Shown: one piece after another, positions 1 to 9,647 of the stretch
How positions within the stretch are numbered: the first letter of the stretch is position 1
Layout: every line of letters starts with the position of its first letter
Assembly (NCBI RefSeq): GCF_000429325.1
Contig: NZ_AUBQ01000004.1
Location: 62,001-126,000, forward strand
DNA length: 64,000 nt
Origin: Fundidesulfovibrio putealis DSM 16056
GTDB lineage: Bacteria > Desulfobacterota > Desulfovibrionia > Desulfovibrionales > Desulfovibrionaceae
Direction of reading: 5' to 3'
Translations under genes and position numbers: made by a program
Notes under the pieces: model-generated
What the model was told of the DNA's origin: nothing
Databases searched by the model: none
Seen by the model: the letters and a program-made list of their open reading frames with translations, nothing else

Positions 1-36
1 AATCCGCAGCGTAAGGCGGGCCGTCAGGCGGTCAAG

Positions 37-3000
37 GTGGCGAAAATGCTCCCGTTGGATTCCCATTGGTACCAGAAGACAGTGTTCTATGAGCTGCACG
101 TGCGATCTTTCGCGGACGGCGACGGCGACGGCATCGGCGACTTCAAAGGGCTCATAAAACACCTGGGATACCTCGAACGGCTAGGCATCGGAGCGCTGTG
201 GCTCCTGCCTTTCTATCCGTCCCCGCTGCGCGACGACGGGTACGACATCGCCAATTACATGGGCATCCATCCCGACTACGGCACTCTGGCCGACTTCAAG
301 CGGTTCCTGCGCGAGGCCCACGACCGGGGCATCCGGGTGGTCACCGAGCTGGTGCTCAACCACACCTCGGACCAGCACCCCTGGTTCCAAAGGGCGCGGA
401 AAGCCAAGCCAGGTTCTTCCGCGCGCGACTTCTACGTCTGGAGCGAAACACCGGACAAATTCCGCAAAGCACGGATCATCTTCAAGGACTTCGAGCACTC
501 CAACTGGGCCTGGGACCCGGTGGCCAAGTCCAACTACTGGCACCGATTCTATTCCCACCAGCCCGACCTGAACTTCGATAACCCCACGGTCCGACGCGAG
601 ATGCTCAAGGTGGTGGATCACTGGCTGGGCATGGGCGTGGACGGCCTGCGCCTGGACGCCGTGCCTTACCTCCATGAGAGTGAAGGAACCAACTGCGAGA
701 ACCTGCCGGAGACCCACGCCTTTCTCAAACAATTGCGGGCGCATGTTGATGAGAAATTCCCGGGGAGAATGCTCCTGGCGGAGGCCAACCAGTGGCCCGA
801 GGACGCGGTGAGCTACTTCGGCCAGGGCGACGAGTGCCACATGGCGTTCGATTTCCCGGTCATGCCCCGCATCTTCATGGCCCTGTGGATGGAGGACCGC
901 TATCCCATCATCGACATCGTGGGGCAGACCCCGGCCATTCCCAAAGGCTGCCAATGGGCGGTGTTTTTGCGCAACCACGACGAACTGACCCTGGAAATGG
1001 TCAGCGACGAGGAGCGCGACTACATGTACCGGGCCTACGCGCGGGATTCAAAGGCTCGCATCAACCTGGGGATACGCCGCAGGCTGGCTCCCTTGATGCA
1101 AAACAACCGCAGGAAGATGGAGCTTATCAACTTCCTGCTCTTTTCCTTTCCCGGTTCGCCCATCATGTATTACGGCGACGAACTGGGCATGGGCGACAAC
1201 TATCACCTGGGTGATCGCCACGGCGTGCGCACTCCCATGCAGTGGAGCCCTGACCGCAATGCGGGCTTTTCACCGGCAAATCCCCAGTCCTTGTATCTTC
1301 CGGTCATCATCGACCCGGAATACCATTACGAGGTGGTCAACGCCGAGACAGCGGAACGCAACCCGTCCTCATTCCTGTGGTGGATGCGCAGACTTATCGC
1401 CGTGTACAAGGGGCTGCCGGTCCTTGGCGTGGGAGATTTGGCGTTCATACACACAGAAAACACCAAGGTGCTGAGTTTTTTGCGAACCCACGGAGAAGTC
1501 CGGCTGCTGGTGGTGGCCAATCTGTCCCGGTACGCCCAGGTGGCGGAATTCGATCTGAGCGCCCTGGCGGGCCATACGCCGGTGGAGGTTTTCGGTCGTA
1601 CCCGGTTTCCGGGCATCCGAAAGGAGCCCTACGTCCTCACCATGGGGCCACACGACCACTTCTGGTTCCTGTTGGAGAACGGCTCCGGCAAACCACGTCC
1701 GTCCGAAGTCCAGAGTGTTTCGTCCCTGGCGGTCGATGCCGAGAACGGGTTGCACCATAAGGAAAACCTGTCCCAGCTGGAATCCTCGCTCCTGCCTGTC
1801 GCCCTGGCCAGGGGCATGCGCGGGACGACCATCTCAGGAGCGTTCGGTGAACTGAGAGTCCTGGACGCGCTCCCCCTGAAATGCCATGAACCCGGCGCCA
1901 CCCTGTTCATGGTCGAGGACGTCCAGGGCCTGAGCCCGCAGAACACGCACCTGCTTCTCGTGTCCGTGATCGACGAAAAACGGACGGAAATGTTCGCCGC
2001 GCAGGTTCCAGACGCCGTGTTGGCCAGGCTGGATGGGGTGAACGCCTCGAAAATTCTGGCGGACGGATTCGAGGACACCGAGGCAGTGGTGAGCCTTGCC
2101 GCCCTTCTGGGTTCAAACCGCAAATACCACGGCCAGGCGTCGCGATTTCTGGTGGAGGCTCACGCACCGAAGAGCATGCGCAAACATCTGGCCAACCCGT
2201 CAGGCCAGATTCGCCGGATTCACTCCACGCCCTACACCGCTTCCTATTCTCTGGGGAACTCGGTCTTCCTGAAGATATTCCGCCATCCCGAGGAGGGCAG
2301 CCATCCTGAACTGGAACTGCTGACGGTATTGAACGCGGCTGGATTCACCGGGGTTCCGCGGCTGCTGGCGAGCCTGGCTTATCGGCGACCGGGCAGGGAG
2401 AACATGGTCCTGGCCTTGGTTACGGACTATGTGCAGAACGCGCAGGACGGTTCCGCCTTCGTGCTAGACGCGGTTGACCGATACCTTGAACAGGTGCTGG
2501 CCTCCGGAGCCGCATCGCTTGCTCCGCTGCCCCCCGACCCCTTCGTGCTGCCGACGATTTCGACTGCCCAAAGGGAACTCCTGGGGGAATACACTTTGGA
2601 GTTCTTCCGCCGCCTGGGGCATAGAACGGCGCAATTCCACAAGATACTGGCCGGTATTGGCACCCCTGCCTTCGCCTCGGAGCCGGTGACCAAAATCTAT
2701 CTGCGCTCCCTGTACCAGACCATGCGCAACCTGACCCACCGCACCGAGCTGGCCTTGGGGCTGGCGGCGCGCGCCCAGGGAGAGGACGATGCGCGGCAGG
2801 TCCGAAGCCTGCCCGTGAGCCTTCTGCTGCAACACTTCGCCAAACTCCTGACCATGGAGCCCCTGGGGCAACGCATCAGGTTGCACGGCGACTTCCAGCT
2901 CGACAACGTGCTCCACCTCGGCAAGGACTTCATGCTCGTGGATTTCGACGGCGACGTGCGCATGCCTGTGGGAGAGAGGTCCATCAAGCGTCCGGCGCTG

Positions 3001-3333
3001 CGGGATGTGGCCAGCATGATCTGCTCCATCGGTGTCACCGCCGAGAAGGCCATGCGCAGGCACCTGGAGAGAAACCCCGCCGACCGGGACGGGCTGACGC
3101 CCTGGCTCTCCCTGTGGCGCAGGATGGCGCTGCTCACCTATCTGTCATCCTATCTGGACCATGCGGGCGGGGAAGCATTCTTGCCCCAGCAGGAATCCGT
3201 GGTGCGCCAGCTGTTGATGGTGTTCATCCTGGAGCAGAACCTGCGGTCGCTTATCCGAAGCCTGGATGAAACGTCCAGCGACGTCCCCATCCTTTTGGAC
3301 ACGATGGACTTCATCCTGAAGCGGTTTCCCTGA
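37..3333 (+). CDS. treS: Trehalose synthase (maltose glucosyltransferase) fused to maltokinase
   Basis: Interconverts maltose and trehalose (GH13 domain) and, by its C-terminal kinase, phosphorylates maltose to maltose-1-phosphate, the donor for GlgE in the trehalose-to-glucan route. The GH13 half spans about residues 12-560. Visible catalytic residues are Asp207 (in GLRLDAVPY), Glu249 (LLAEANQW) and Asp315 (LRNHDEL). The C-terminal 450 residues carry an aminoglycoside-phosphotransferase-like kinase with HGDFQLDN at 950-957 and a VDFDGD motif near 970. At 1098 aa it matches TreS-Mak fusions. The start is GTG at 37 or ATG at 46; the frame is open back to the window edge. A TAA at 12-14 in another frame may end the preceding gene. 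It converges with the debranching-enzyme gene. Confidence 0.93.
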   Translation: MAKMLPLDSHWYQKTVFYELHVRSFADGDGDGIGDFKGLIKHLGYLERLGIGALWLLPFYPSPLRDDGYDIANYMGIHPDYGTLADFKRFLREAHDRGIRVVTELVLNHTSDQHPWFQRARKAKPGSSARDFYVWSETPDKFRKARIIFKDFEHSNWAWDPVAKSNYWHRFYSHQPDLNFDNPTVRREMLKVVDHWLGMGVDGLRLDAVPYLHESEGTNCENLPETHAFLKQLRAHVDEKFPGRMLLAEANQWPEDAVSYFGQGDECHMAFDFPVMPRIFMALWMEDRYPIIDIVGQTPAIPKGCQWAVFLRNHDELTLEMVSDEERDYMYRAYARDSKARINLGIRRRLAPLMQNNRRKMELINFLLFSFPGSPIMYYGDELGMGDNYHLGDRHGVRTPMQWSPDRNAGFSPANPQSLYLPVIIDPEYHYEVVNAETAERNPSSFLWWMRRLIAVYKGLPVLGVGDLAFIHTENTKVLSFLRTHGEVRLLVVANLSRYAQVAEFDLSALAGHTPVEVFGRTRFPGIRKEPYVLTMGPHDHFWFLLENGSGKPRPSEVQSVSSLAVDAENGLHHKENLSQLESSLLPVALARGMRGTTISGAFGELRVLDALPLKCHEPGATLFMVEDVQGLSPQNTHLLLVSVIDEKRTEMFAAQVPDAVLARLDGVNASKILADGFEDTEAVVSLAALLGSNRKYHGQASRFLVEAHAPKSMRKHLANPSGQIRRIHSTPYTASYSLGNSVFLKIFRHPEEGSHPELELLTVLNAAGFTGVPRLLASLAYRRPGRENMVLALVTDYVQNAQDGSAFVLDAVDRYLEQVLASGAASLAPLPPDPFVLPTISTAQRELLGEYTLEFFRRLGHRTAQFHKILAGIGTPAFASEPVTKIYLRSLYQTMRNLTHRTELALGLAARAQGEDDARQVRSLPVSLLLQHFAKLLTMEPLGQRIRLHGDFQLDNVLHLGKDFMLVDFDGDVRMPVGERSIKRPALRDVASMICSIGVTAEKAMRRHLERNPADRDGLTPWLSLWRRMALLTYLSSYLDHAGGEAFLPQQESVVRQLLMVFILEQNLRSLIRSLDETSSDVPILLDTMDFILKRFP

Positions 3334-3471
3334 CGCGGCCTTGGCGGATGTCTGTTCGGGCGAAGATTCCTGCGGCCCTGTGTCGGCGGCAGGCGGCGTG
3401 GTCCAGCGAAGGCGCGGAGGCAGGGGAGTCGCTGACGCAGCCTGGCTGGTTTCCATCCCGGTGCGCTTGTC

Positions 3472-5508
3472 TCAGCTCCCAGTCCTCACCCAGATGCGCA
3501 GCGTCTCCGCGACGCTCCAGGCCTGAGCGATGCAGCCGCGCGGCAGATAAGGCGGTTCGGCATCGAAAACCTCGCTGATGGACCCGACGCAGGCCTTGTC
3601 GAGGTTGGCCATGAGACCCGCCAGAAAACCTCTGGCCTGAGTCTGCTTGCCGGGATTGAGCTTGAGCCAGGCGTCCACGTACGGTCCGATGAGCCAGGCC
3701 CAGACCGTGCCCTGGTGGTAGGCAGCATCTCTGGAGCGCAGGTCGCCGTAGTATCTTGCTTTGTATTCGGGGTGGCCGGGGGCCAGGGAGCGCAGACCCA
3801 CCGGGGTCAGTAGCTTCTGGGTCACCACATCCATGACCGGCTGCCACCGGGCCTCGTCGAGAACGGGATGATCCAGGGAAATGGCCAGGACCTGATTGGG
3901 ACGGCAGGCGGTATCGTTACCGCCGTTTTCGGCATCGACCACGTCGTAGAGGTGGCCTCCCGCCTCATACCAGAAGCGCTTGTTGAAGGAATCCCGAACC
4001 TGGTCGGCTCTCTGGCTGATCGCCAGGGCGGCGGCAGGATCGCCCGCCTCCCTGAGCCATTTCTCCAAAAGGCGCAGGGCGTTGTACCATAGGGCGTTTA
4101 TCTCCACGGCCTTGCCCCGCCTCGGCGTGACCACCCAGTCATCCACCTTGGCGTCCATCCAGGTCAACTGGTAGCCCCGCGCGCCCTGGCGGAGCAGGCC
4201 ATCCTCGGGGTCCACCCCGATGCCGAAATCCGTGCCCCGCACATGGTGCTCGATGATGTCCCTGAGCTTGGGGAGAAGAAGCCGTAGCGTGGTTTGGTCA
4301 TTGGTCGTGAGCATGTAGCGGTGAAGGGCATGAAAATACCACAGGGTCGCATCGGCGGTATGGTAAAGTCCCTCTCTTTCCCCCTCCGGGAACATGTTGG
4401 GAATAAGCCCGTTGCGGATGTATTCGGCGAAGGTCCGCAGAATCCAGCCAGCTTCGTTGATGCGCCCTGTCAGGAGGGTCAGGCCCTCGAGGCTGATCAT
4501 GGTGTCTCGGCCCCAGTCGGTGAACCAGTGGTATCCGGCGATGATCGTGCGGATGTCGTCGCCTGCGGCCTTGGCGCGCACGGCGTCCTGAACGCGCCCC
4601 ACGGGGGTGATGAGGAACTGGTCCGCAGCCAGGACCAGCTGGGCGGCGGCCCCGTCCTGGAGTTGCGGAGCGGCCAGACTCAGAAGGATTGCGCACCGAT
4701 CCGATTCGGACCGGTAGGACGCTTCCGGGGACTGGGCCAAGATGACCTCCCACCCTTCGGTCGATGCCACGAGGGTGGTCTGCTGGCCTTGCTCCAGATC
4801 GGTGCGGAAGTAGCCGGGACTCCACAGGGAACCCTGCCAAGGGTATCCCCGGTCGCGTTCCGTGCGATAGGGAATGGTCGGGGTCTCCTTGCGGTCGAAG
4901 GTGAAGGCCGTGGAGGGGCCGTGAAGAATCATGCGCAATTTCGGGTGATGCTCCTCGCCCGAGACTTCGAACTGGTCTTCATAGACCGAAACCCGGTAGG
5001 GCGTTGACGGCATCGGGCAGACCAGTTCGTCATGGGGCCGGAACTGGATGGCCGGGCGCAGATTGAGCCGCAACACGCCGCTTCCGCTCAGCAGGCGGTA
5101 GGTCACATGAACGGTGTTCTGCTGGTACGGCATGAGCAGACGCTTTTCGAGGACGAAGCCATCAACCTCATACCGCCATACCGGCAAACCATGGTCCAGT
5201 CGAAATGAGGTCAGGGGAAACACCTTGTCCGGCGGGACCCCTGCCAGTTCCTCGGCTCCGGTATGGACCACACGCCTGTCTGGCAGCCGCAGACGTTCGG
5301 ACAGACCGTTCAGCATCATCACGCGGCCCAGCGGGTTGGGCAGGGCCGCGATCAGCAGTCCATGATAGCGACGCGTGATTGCACCGACGACGGTGCCGGA
5401 GGCGTAACCGCCAAGGCCGTTGGTGACCAGCCACTCATGGAGCAGATGCGGGTCCTGGCCGGAGGCTTGGCCTTCCTGCCCAGGATGAATGGTGATGGGT
5501 TCAAGCAT
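3472..5508 (-). CDS. Amylo-alpha-1,6-glucosidase (glycogen-debranching enzyme type)
   Basis: Predicted cytoplasmic debranching enzyme that hydrolyses alpha-1,6 branch glucose of glycogen or related alpha-glucans. The N-terminal part (GGYASGTVVGAITRRYHGLL) is the usual entry of bacterial GDE proteins. The C-terminal alpha/alpha-barrel has WFTDWGRDTMISLEGL, the TADATLWYFHAL stretch and GTVWAWLIGPYVDAW. About 678 aa from ATG 5508. A longer reading from 5553 would extend far into treZ, so the 5508 start, overlapping the treZ stop by 8 bp, is preferred. The overlap suggests translational coupling with treZ. The pairing fits use of branched glucan as a source for trehalose. The exact substrate is inferred. 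Confidence 0.9.
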   Translation of the reverse strand: MLEPITIHPGQEGQASGQDPHLLHEWLVTNGLGGYASGTVVGAITRRYHGLLIAALPNPLGRVMMLNGLSERLRLPDRRVVHTGAEELAGVPPDKVFPLTSFRLDHGLPVWRYEVDGFVLEKRLLMPYQQNTVHVTYRLLSGSGVLRLNLRPAIQFRPHDELVCPMPSTPYRVSVYEDQFEVSGEEHHPKLRMILHGPSTAFTFDRKETPTIPYRTERDRGYPWQGSLWSPGYFRTDLEQGQQTTLVASTEGWEVILAQSPEASYRSESDRCAILLSLAAPQLQDGAAAQLVLAADQFLITPVGRVQDAVRAKAAGDDIRTIIAGYHWFTDWGRDTMISLEGLTLLTGRINEAGWILRTFAEYIRNGLIPNMFPEGEREGLYHTADATLWYFHALHRYMLTTNDQTTLRLLLPKLRDIIEHHVRGTDFGIGVDPEDGLLRQGARGYQLTWMDAKVDDWVVTPRRGKAVEINALWYNALRLLEKWLREAGDPAAALAISQRADQVRDSFNKRFWYEAGGHLYDVVDAENGGNDTACRPNQVLAISLDHPVLDEARWQPVMDVVTQKLLTPVGLRSLAPGHPEYKARYYGDLRSRDAAYHQGTVWAWLIGPYVDAWLKLNPGKQTQARGFLAGLMANLDKACVGSISEVFDAEPPYLPRGCIAQAWSVAETLRIWVRTGS

Positions 5509-7396
5509 CCCCTTGCAGCTCCCTTGGAGCCGGGCACAGCGCCACTGCCGCATGGCCCGGAATCTTCCAGTTTTCTTCCGTATCGAGCGTTGGGGTCCCC
5601 GTGCCGCCGTACCTGGGGTCCTCGCTGGACCACAGTATCCGCCACTCCATGCCTTCAGGCGGGGCGAGCAGCGGTTCCGGGGCCGGGTCCAGATGCAGGT
5701 CCCGTCCGAAGTTCACCAGCAGCAGACGGTCGTCGCCGCCGTCGTCGAAAAACCGCAGGAGCAGGCACTCCTCATTGAGCACGGAGCCGTCCAGGCCTCC
5801 GGGTTTCTGTGCGCGAAAGACCGGGTCCTCGCGGCGCAGGCGCAACAGGTCCTTGTGCAGATCGTAGATTGGGCGGTGGCGTTCCCGTTCGCTGAGGTCA
5901 AGTTTGCAGCGCTCGAACACGGACGGGTTGCCTGGGTCCTGGAAGTAGAACTCCATTTCCTTAGTATCCAGGCTGAGGAATTGCTGCCCTGCCAAAGCCC
6001 GCCCTTCCTTGACGAGCCTGGCCAACTTCGGGACGTGGTCGGAAAAGAAATAAAACGGTGCGGAGGCCCCGAACTCCTGGCCCTGAAAGAGCATAGGTGT
6101 TGCCGGAGCAAGCAGCATGAGGGCTGTCATGGCCCGCAGCCGTCCAGGGCTGGTCAGCAGGTGTATCCGATCGCTTCGACCGACATTGGCGATCTGGTCG
6201 TGATTCTGGATGTAGACAACAAAGTTGGCTGGAGGCAGATCCAGGCTCGGTGAACCGCGACGCTGTTTTTGCCATCGGTAGCGCTGTCCCTGGTACAGGT
6301 AGCCGTACTTGAGCATGGAGAGAAATTCTTGCGCCTTGCCCTGGTAATCCGTGAAATATGCCTCGCGGCGTCCGGTCATTGCGACTATGGCGGCGTGGTG
6401 GAAGTCGTCGTTCCATAAGCCGTCCAATCCGTTGCCGCCCGCTTCGACAGGGCGCACCAGCCTGGAGTCCTGGGGCTCGTTCTCGGCCACTACAATGGTT
6501 TTTCGGCCACGGGCAGCTTCGCGCACCCGCCTTGCAATGGCGGTGACGATATATTCCGGCGATTGGTCGAATATCTGCTGGGTGGCGTCCAGGCGCAAGC
6601 CATCAAGGTGATATTCGTCGATCCAGTATGCGGCGTTGGTCAGGAAAAACTCCCGTACCGGCTCCGAGTTCTTTCCATCATAATTGATGGCCTGACCCCA
6701 GTCGTTTTCATACTTGTCTGTGAAATAATCCTTAGAGAATTTATTGAGATAGTTCCCGTCAGGGCCGAAATGATTATACACGACGTCGAGGATGACGCCC
6801 AGGCCGCAATGATGGGCCTCGTCCACGAAGCGGCGGAAATCGTCCGGCTCACCGTACAGCCACACAGGCGCAAACAGTCCTACCCCGTCGTATCCCCATC
6901 CGAAGCGGCCAGGAAAGTCGGCCACGGGCATGACTTCAATGACGGTGATTCCGCAGGCCGCAAGCTCGGCCAATTCCTTTTGCGCGGCGGCCCACGTGCC
7001 TTCTTTGGTGAAGGTGCCGATGTGCATCTCGTAAATGACCTGGCCTGAGATGTTCACCCCTGGCCATTGGGAGTCCCGCCAGGGAAACGCCGAAGGGTCC
7101 ACAACCTGGGAAGGCCCGTGGGGACCGTCTGGTTGATAGCGCGAACAGGGATCGGGAAATGAATCGCCTGCGCTGAGGCGGAAGCGGTACCGGGCGCCTG
7201 CGGCGGCCTGGGCAACCAGTGTCTCGAAGTACCCGGCTTGAAGCCGCTTCATGGGGAGGGTCGCCGGAGCCCCTGGCCCGGATTCCATGACGATATCAAC
7301 CGTGCGGGCGTTGGGTGCCCATACGCGAAAATGGGTTCCTCCCCCAGATAGTATTTCGGCTCCGACAGGGTAGCGCCGTGTTGGCTTTGTAACCAT
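5501..7396 (-). CDS. treZ: Malto-oligosyltrehalose trehalohydrolase
   Basis: Releases trehalose from maltooligosyltrehalose, the second step of the TreY-TreZ pathway. It has an N-terminal E-set (CBM48-like) domain (FRVWAPNARTVDIV, first 100 residues) followed by a GH13 barrel. The nucleophile Asp lies in GLRLDATQQIFD, the acid/base Glu in VVAENEPQD, and the third Asp in IQNHDQIANVG, a TreZ signature. 631 aa from ATG 7396, where similarity to the family begins; the upstream extension to 7462 looks non-coding. It is first in a two-gene minus-strand unit with the debranching gene. No treY is present in this window, so the partner must lie elsewhere or upstream of base 1. Confidence 0.92.
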   Translation of the reverse strand: MVTKPTRRYPVGAEILSGGGTHFRVWAPNARTVDIVMESGPGAPATLPMKRLQAGYFETLVAQAAAGARYRFRLSAGDSFPDPCSRYQPDGPHGPSQVVDPSAFPWRDSQWPGVNISGQVIYEMHIGTFTKEGTWAAAQKELAELAACGITVIEVMPVADFPGRFGWGYDGVGLFAPVWLYGEPDDFRRFVDEAHHCGLGVILDVVYNHFGPDGNYLNKFSKDYFTDKYENDWGQAINYDGKNSEPVREFFLTNAAYWIDEYHLDGLRLDATQQIFDQSPEYIVTAIARRVREAARGRKTIVVAENEPQDSRLVRPVEAGGNGLDGLWNDDFHHAAIVAMTGRREAYFTDYQGKAQEFLSMLKYGYLYQGQRYRWQKQRRGSPSLDLPPANFVVYIQNHDQIANVGRSDRIHLLTSPGRLRAMTALMLLAPATPMLFQGQEFGASAPFYFFSDHVPKLARLVKEGRALAGQQFLSLDTKEMEFYFQDPGNPSVFERCKLDLSERERHRPIYDLHKDLLRLRREDPVFRAQKPGGLDGSVLNEECLLLRFFDDGGDDRLLLVNFGRDLHLDPAPEPLLAPPEGMEWRILWSSEDPRYGGTGTPTLDTEENWKIPGHAAVALCPAPRELQGDA

Positions 7397-7577
7397 GTAT
7401 ACTCTCGCTTGATGGTGCCAGGGATCCTGAGAATGACCAGGGCGAAAAGCAGGTCTTTTCAAGTCGAACCATTATTACCGGCGGATGCTGAAAAGAGTCA
7501 ATGCGGATTTCAGATGATGGGTGTGGGCGGAACTCGATCGGGATGCCAGGTCCGGCTGTCACGCCGGGTGCTGGCGG

Positions 7578-9140
7578 TTATTCCGGTTGAATCACGCAGC
7601 GCTCGTGGGGATGCGGGAGAATGACTGTGACGGTGGTTCCCGTGGCCGCTGTCGAAGTGAACTCGATATGGCCGCCATGGGCTTTCGCGATGAGCTGAGC
7701 GCTGTAGGTGCCAAGCCCTGTTCCGTTGGGTTTTCCCGCAGTGACGAATTTATCAAAGAAGCGGTCACGGATGGATTCAGGCACGACACCTGTATTGTGG
7801 ATGTCGAATCGCCTCTTGTTTCGCTCGATTCGGCTTGAAATCTTGACGTCTCTACCTTCCGGGGATGCCTCGACCGCATTCCGAACGAGGTTCATGAGCA
7901 GATCCTCAATGAGGAACTCTTCGCCGAATACAAGCCGATACTGCGTTGATTCTTTGGAATATAAAATGTCATTCCAAACAATTCGAACTCGTCGCGCCTC
8001 TGTCAAGGAGGCCAGAGAACGTTCAATGTCCTGCAATACGTCTCGCAGATCGAACCATTTAGCCTGGGGCGTGTATTCGCCCTGTTCCATCCTGAGGAGT
8101 TTTCCTGAAGAATCCACGAGGTTGATCACATTACGGAGAGAATGCATGAGTCCGGGGATCAATTCACGGAAGTTGCCGTTCAATTTGTCTTCCAGCGCGA
8201 GAGAAGCCAAGCCATGCAGTCCGATCAGGGGGCTTTTGATGTCATGGCGGATTATGCACTCTACGTCCTCGCGAAACTGTTCAGCCTGCTTGCGATCGGT
8301 GATGTCGCGAAAAATGACGCACCCCTTGAGATCACCTTTGGAGTCTCGGTAAAGTCTTGAGGTCATGTCGGTGATGACGGACGAATCGCCCTTACGCTTG
8401 AAAGGGAGTTCGCAAGAGACATAGCGGCGGGCGGCTTGCTGTTGGAGCATGTCGTGAGTCTCCGGGATCGAGTAGTCAAGGAGCATATGCCAGCCGCCGC
8501 TGCGCAGTTCCTCCTCGGTCCAGCCGAGAATGCGGCACGCGGCAGGATTCGCCTGATGAATACGCCCGTCCGGAGAGATCAGCAAAATGCCGTCGATGCT
8601 TGACTGGAAGAAGGCGCTGTATTTCGCCTCGCTCTCCCGCAGTTTCTCTTCAGCCTGCACCCGTAGGAGTATCTCCTGGCTCAACTTCTGGTTTGTCTGC
8701 AGTTGAGTGTCCAACAGCTTTGCCATCTTCCGAGAGTTGTCGGCAAGTTCTTGGGATCTTTTGTATAGTTCAATAAATATGCAAACTTTTGAGCGGAGTA
8801 TTTCCTTGTTGTATGGCTTTGTAATATAGTCTACTGCACCTGATTGGTATCCATAAGATTGGTTTTCAGTGTCTGAGTGTTTTGCTGTTACGAATATGAT
8901 TGGCAATGGTATGGCACGTTGTGTTTCACGGATCAGCTGTGCAAGTTGATAGCCATCCATGTGAGGCATTTGTACGTCGAGAATTGCCAGGGCAAAGTCA
9001 TGTTTCGTAATCAGCTTTAAGGCTTCCTCGCCGGATGAAGCCTTAATCACGTTGACCTGGAGTGACGCGAGGTCTCGCCATAATGTTTCCAGGCTAATGG
9101 GGTTGTCATCTACGATGAGGATATTCGGTTTCGTTATCAT
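7578..9140 (-). CDS. Hybrid sensor: receiver domain, PAS domain and histidine kinase
   Basis: Signal-transduction protein with an N-terminal receiver domain (residues 5-125; phospho-acceptor Asp in LAILDVQMPHMDG, conserved Lys in YITKPYN). A coiled-coil linker (about 125-165) and a PAS domain (about 170-285, ending CVIFRDITDRKQAEQF) follow. The kinase core has an H-box IIRHDIKSPL and an ATPase domain (LLMNLVRNAVEAS, GTGLGTYSAQLIAKAHGG). No membrane segment, so probably cytoplasmic. 520 aa. It lies alone between treZ and a 0.5-kb gap before opgH. The input signal is unknown; control of the adjacent trehalose or glucan genes is possible but only suggested by position. Confidence 0.9.
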   Translation of the reverse strand: MITKPNILIVDDNPISLETLWRDLASLQVNVIKASSGEEALKLITKHDFALAILDVQMPHMDGYQLAQLIRETQRAIPLPIIFVTAKHSDTENQSYGYQSGAVDYITKPYNKEILRSKVCIFIELYKRSQELADNSRKMAKLLDTQLQTNQKLSQEILLRVQAEEKLRESEAKYSAFFQSSIDGILLISPDGRIHQANPAACRILGWTEEELRSGGWHMLLDYSIPETHDMLQQQAARRYVSCELPFKRKGDSSVITDMTSRLYRDSKGDLKGCVIFRDITDRKQAEQFREDVECIIRHDIKSPLIGLHGLASLALEDKLNGNFRELIPGLMHSLRNVINLVDSSGKLLRMEQGEYTPQAKWFDLRDVLQDIERSLASLTEARRVRIVWNDILYSKESTQYRLVFGEEFLIEDLLMNLVRNAVEASPEGRDVKISSRIERNKRRFDIHNTGVVPESIRDRFFDKFVTAGKPNGTGLGTYSAQLIAKAHGGHIEFTSTAATGTTVTVILPHPHERCVIQPE

Positions 9141-9647
9141 GGGAGGGTACCGTTATGAGCGTTTCTTGTGAGCGGCAGACAGACAGCCAACTACTATCGG
9201 CTGACTGTGGAAAGGGTGGAGATGCAGCATTTTCTTACTCCCATAAAGCTGGTCGACAAATAGATTGCACGGCAGGGCCAGGAGTTGCCTGGGATCAAGA
9301 TGCTCGAAGGCAATTGCGAATCTTCAGCGCTCTGGCCGCTCAAGATGATGAGTTGAGACGCTGATAACATTTGAAATAAATAGTGACGAGAGAAATTTCT
9401 GGATTTTGTTGTTCAGATTGTTTTCGAAATGGCTCATGTCAGTAGTTAGGCATTCATGTGACTGGTAGGCAACTCAGCGCGTTTTTTGGCCGATTGTATA
9501 GGGGGGCATCTACGCCAGTTGATGGCACGGTTGGGTTGGCCGGGCCCCGATGCGTCAAGGCTCCCACGCTTCGCGCTGGGATTCCTCCTCGCCCGGGCCA
9601 TGTACATAGCAGTATTCCCGGCTCGAAATGCACCGACCCGGCCAGGA
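9141..9647. other. Intergenic gap of about 0.5 kb
   Basis: Lies between the receiver-PAS-kinase gene and the end of opgH, both on the minus strand. It must contain the kinase promoter and any opgH terminator. Short open frames (for example 9155-9364 on the plus strand) have no recognisable protein features. No repeat or RNA gene was seen. Confidence 0.6.

Noticed and set aside
9155-9364. 69-codon open frame after the REC-PAS kinase
   Set aside because: Short, no conserved pattern; treated as intergenic.
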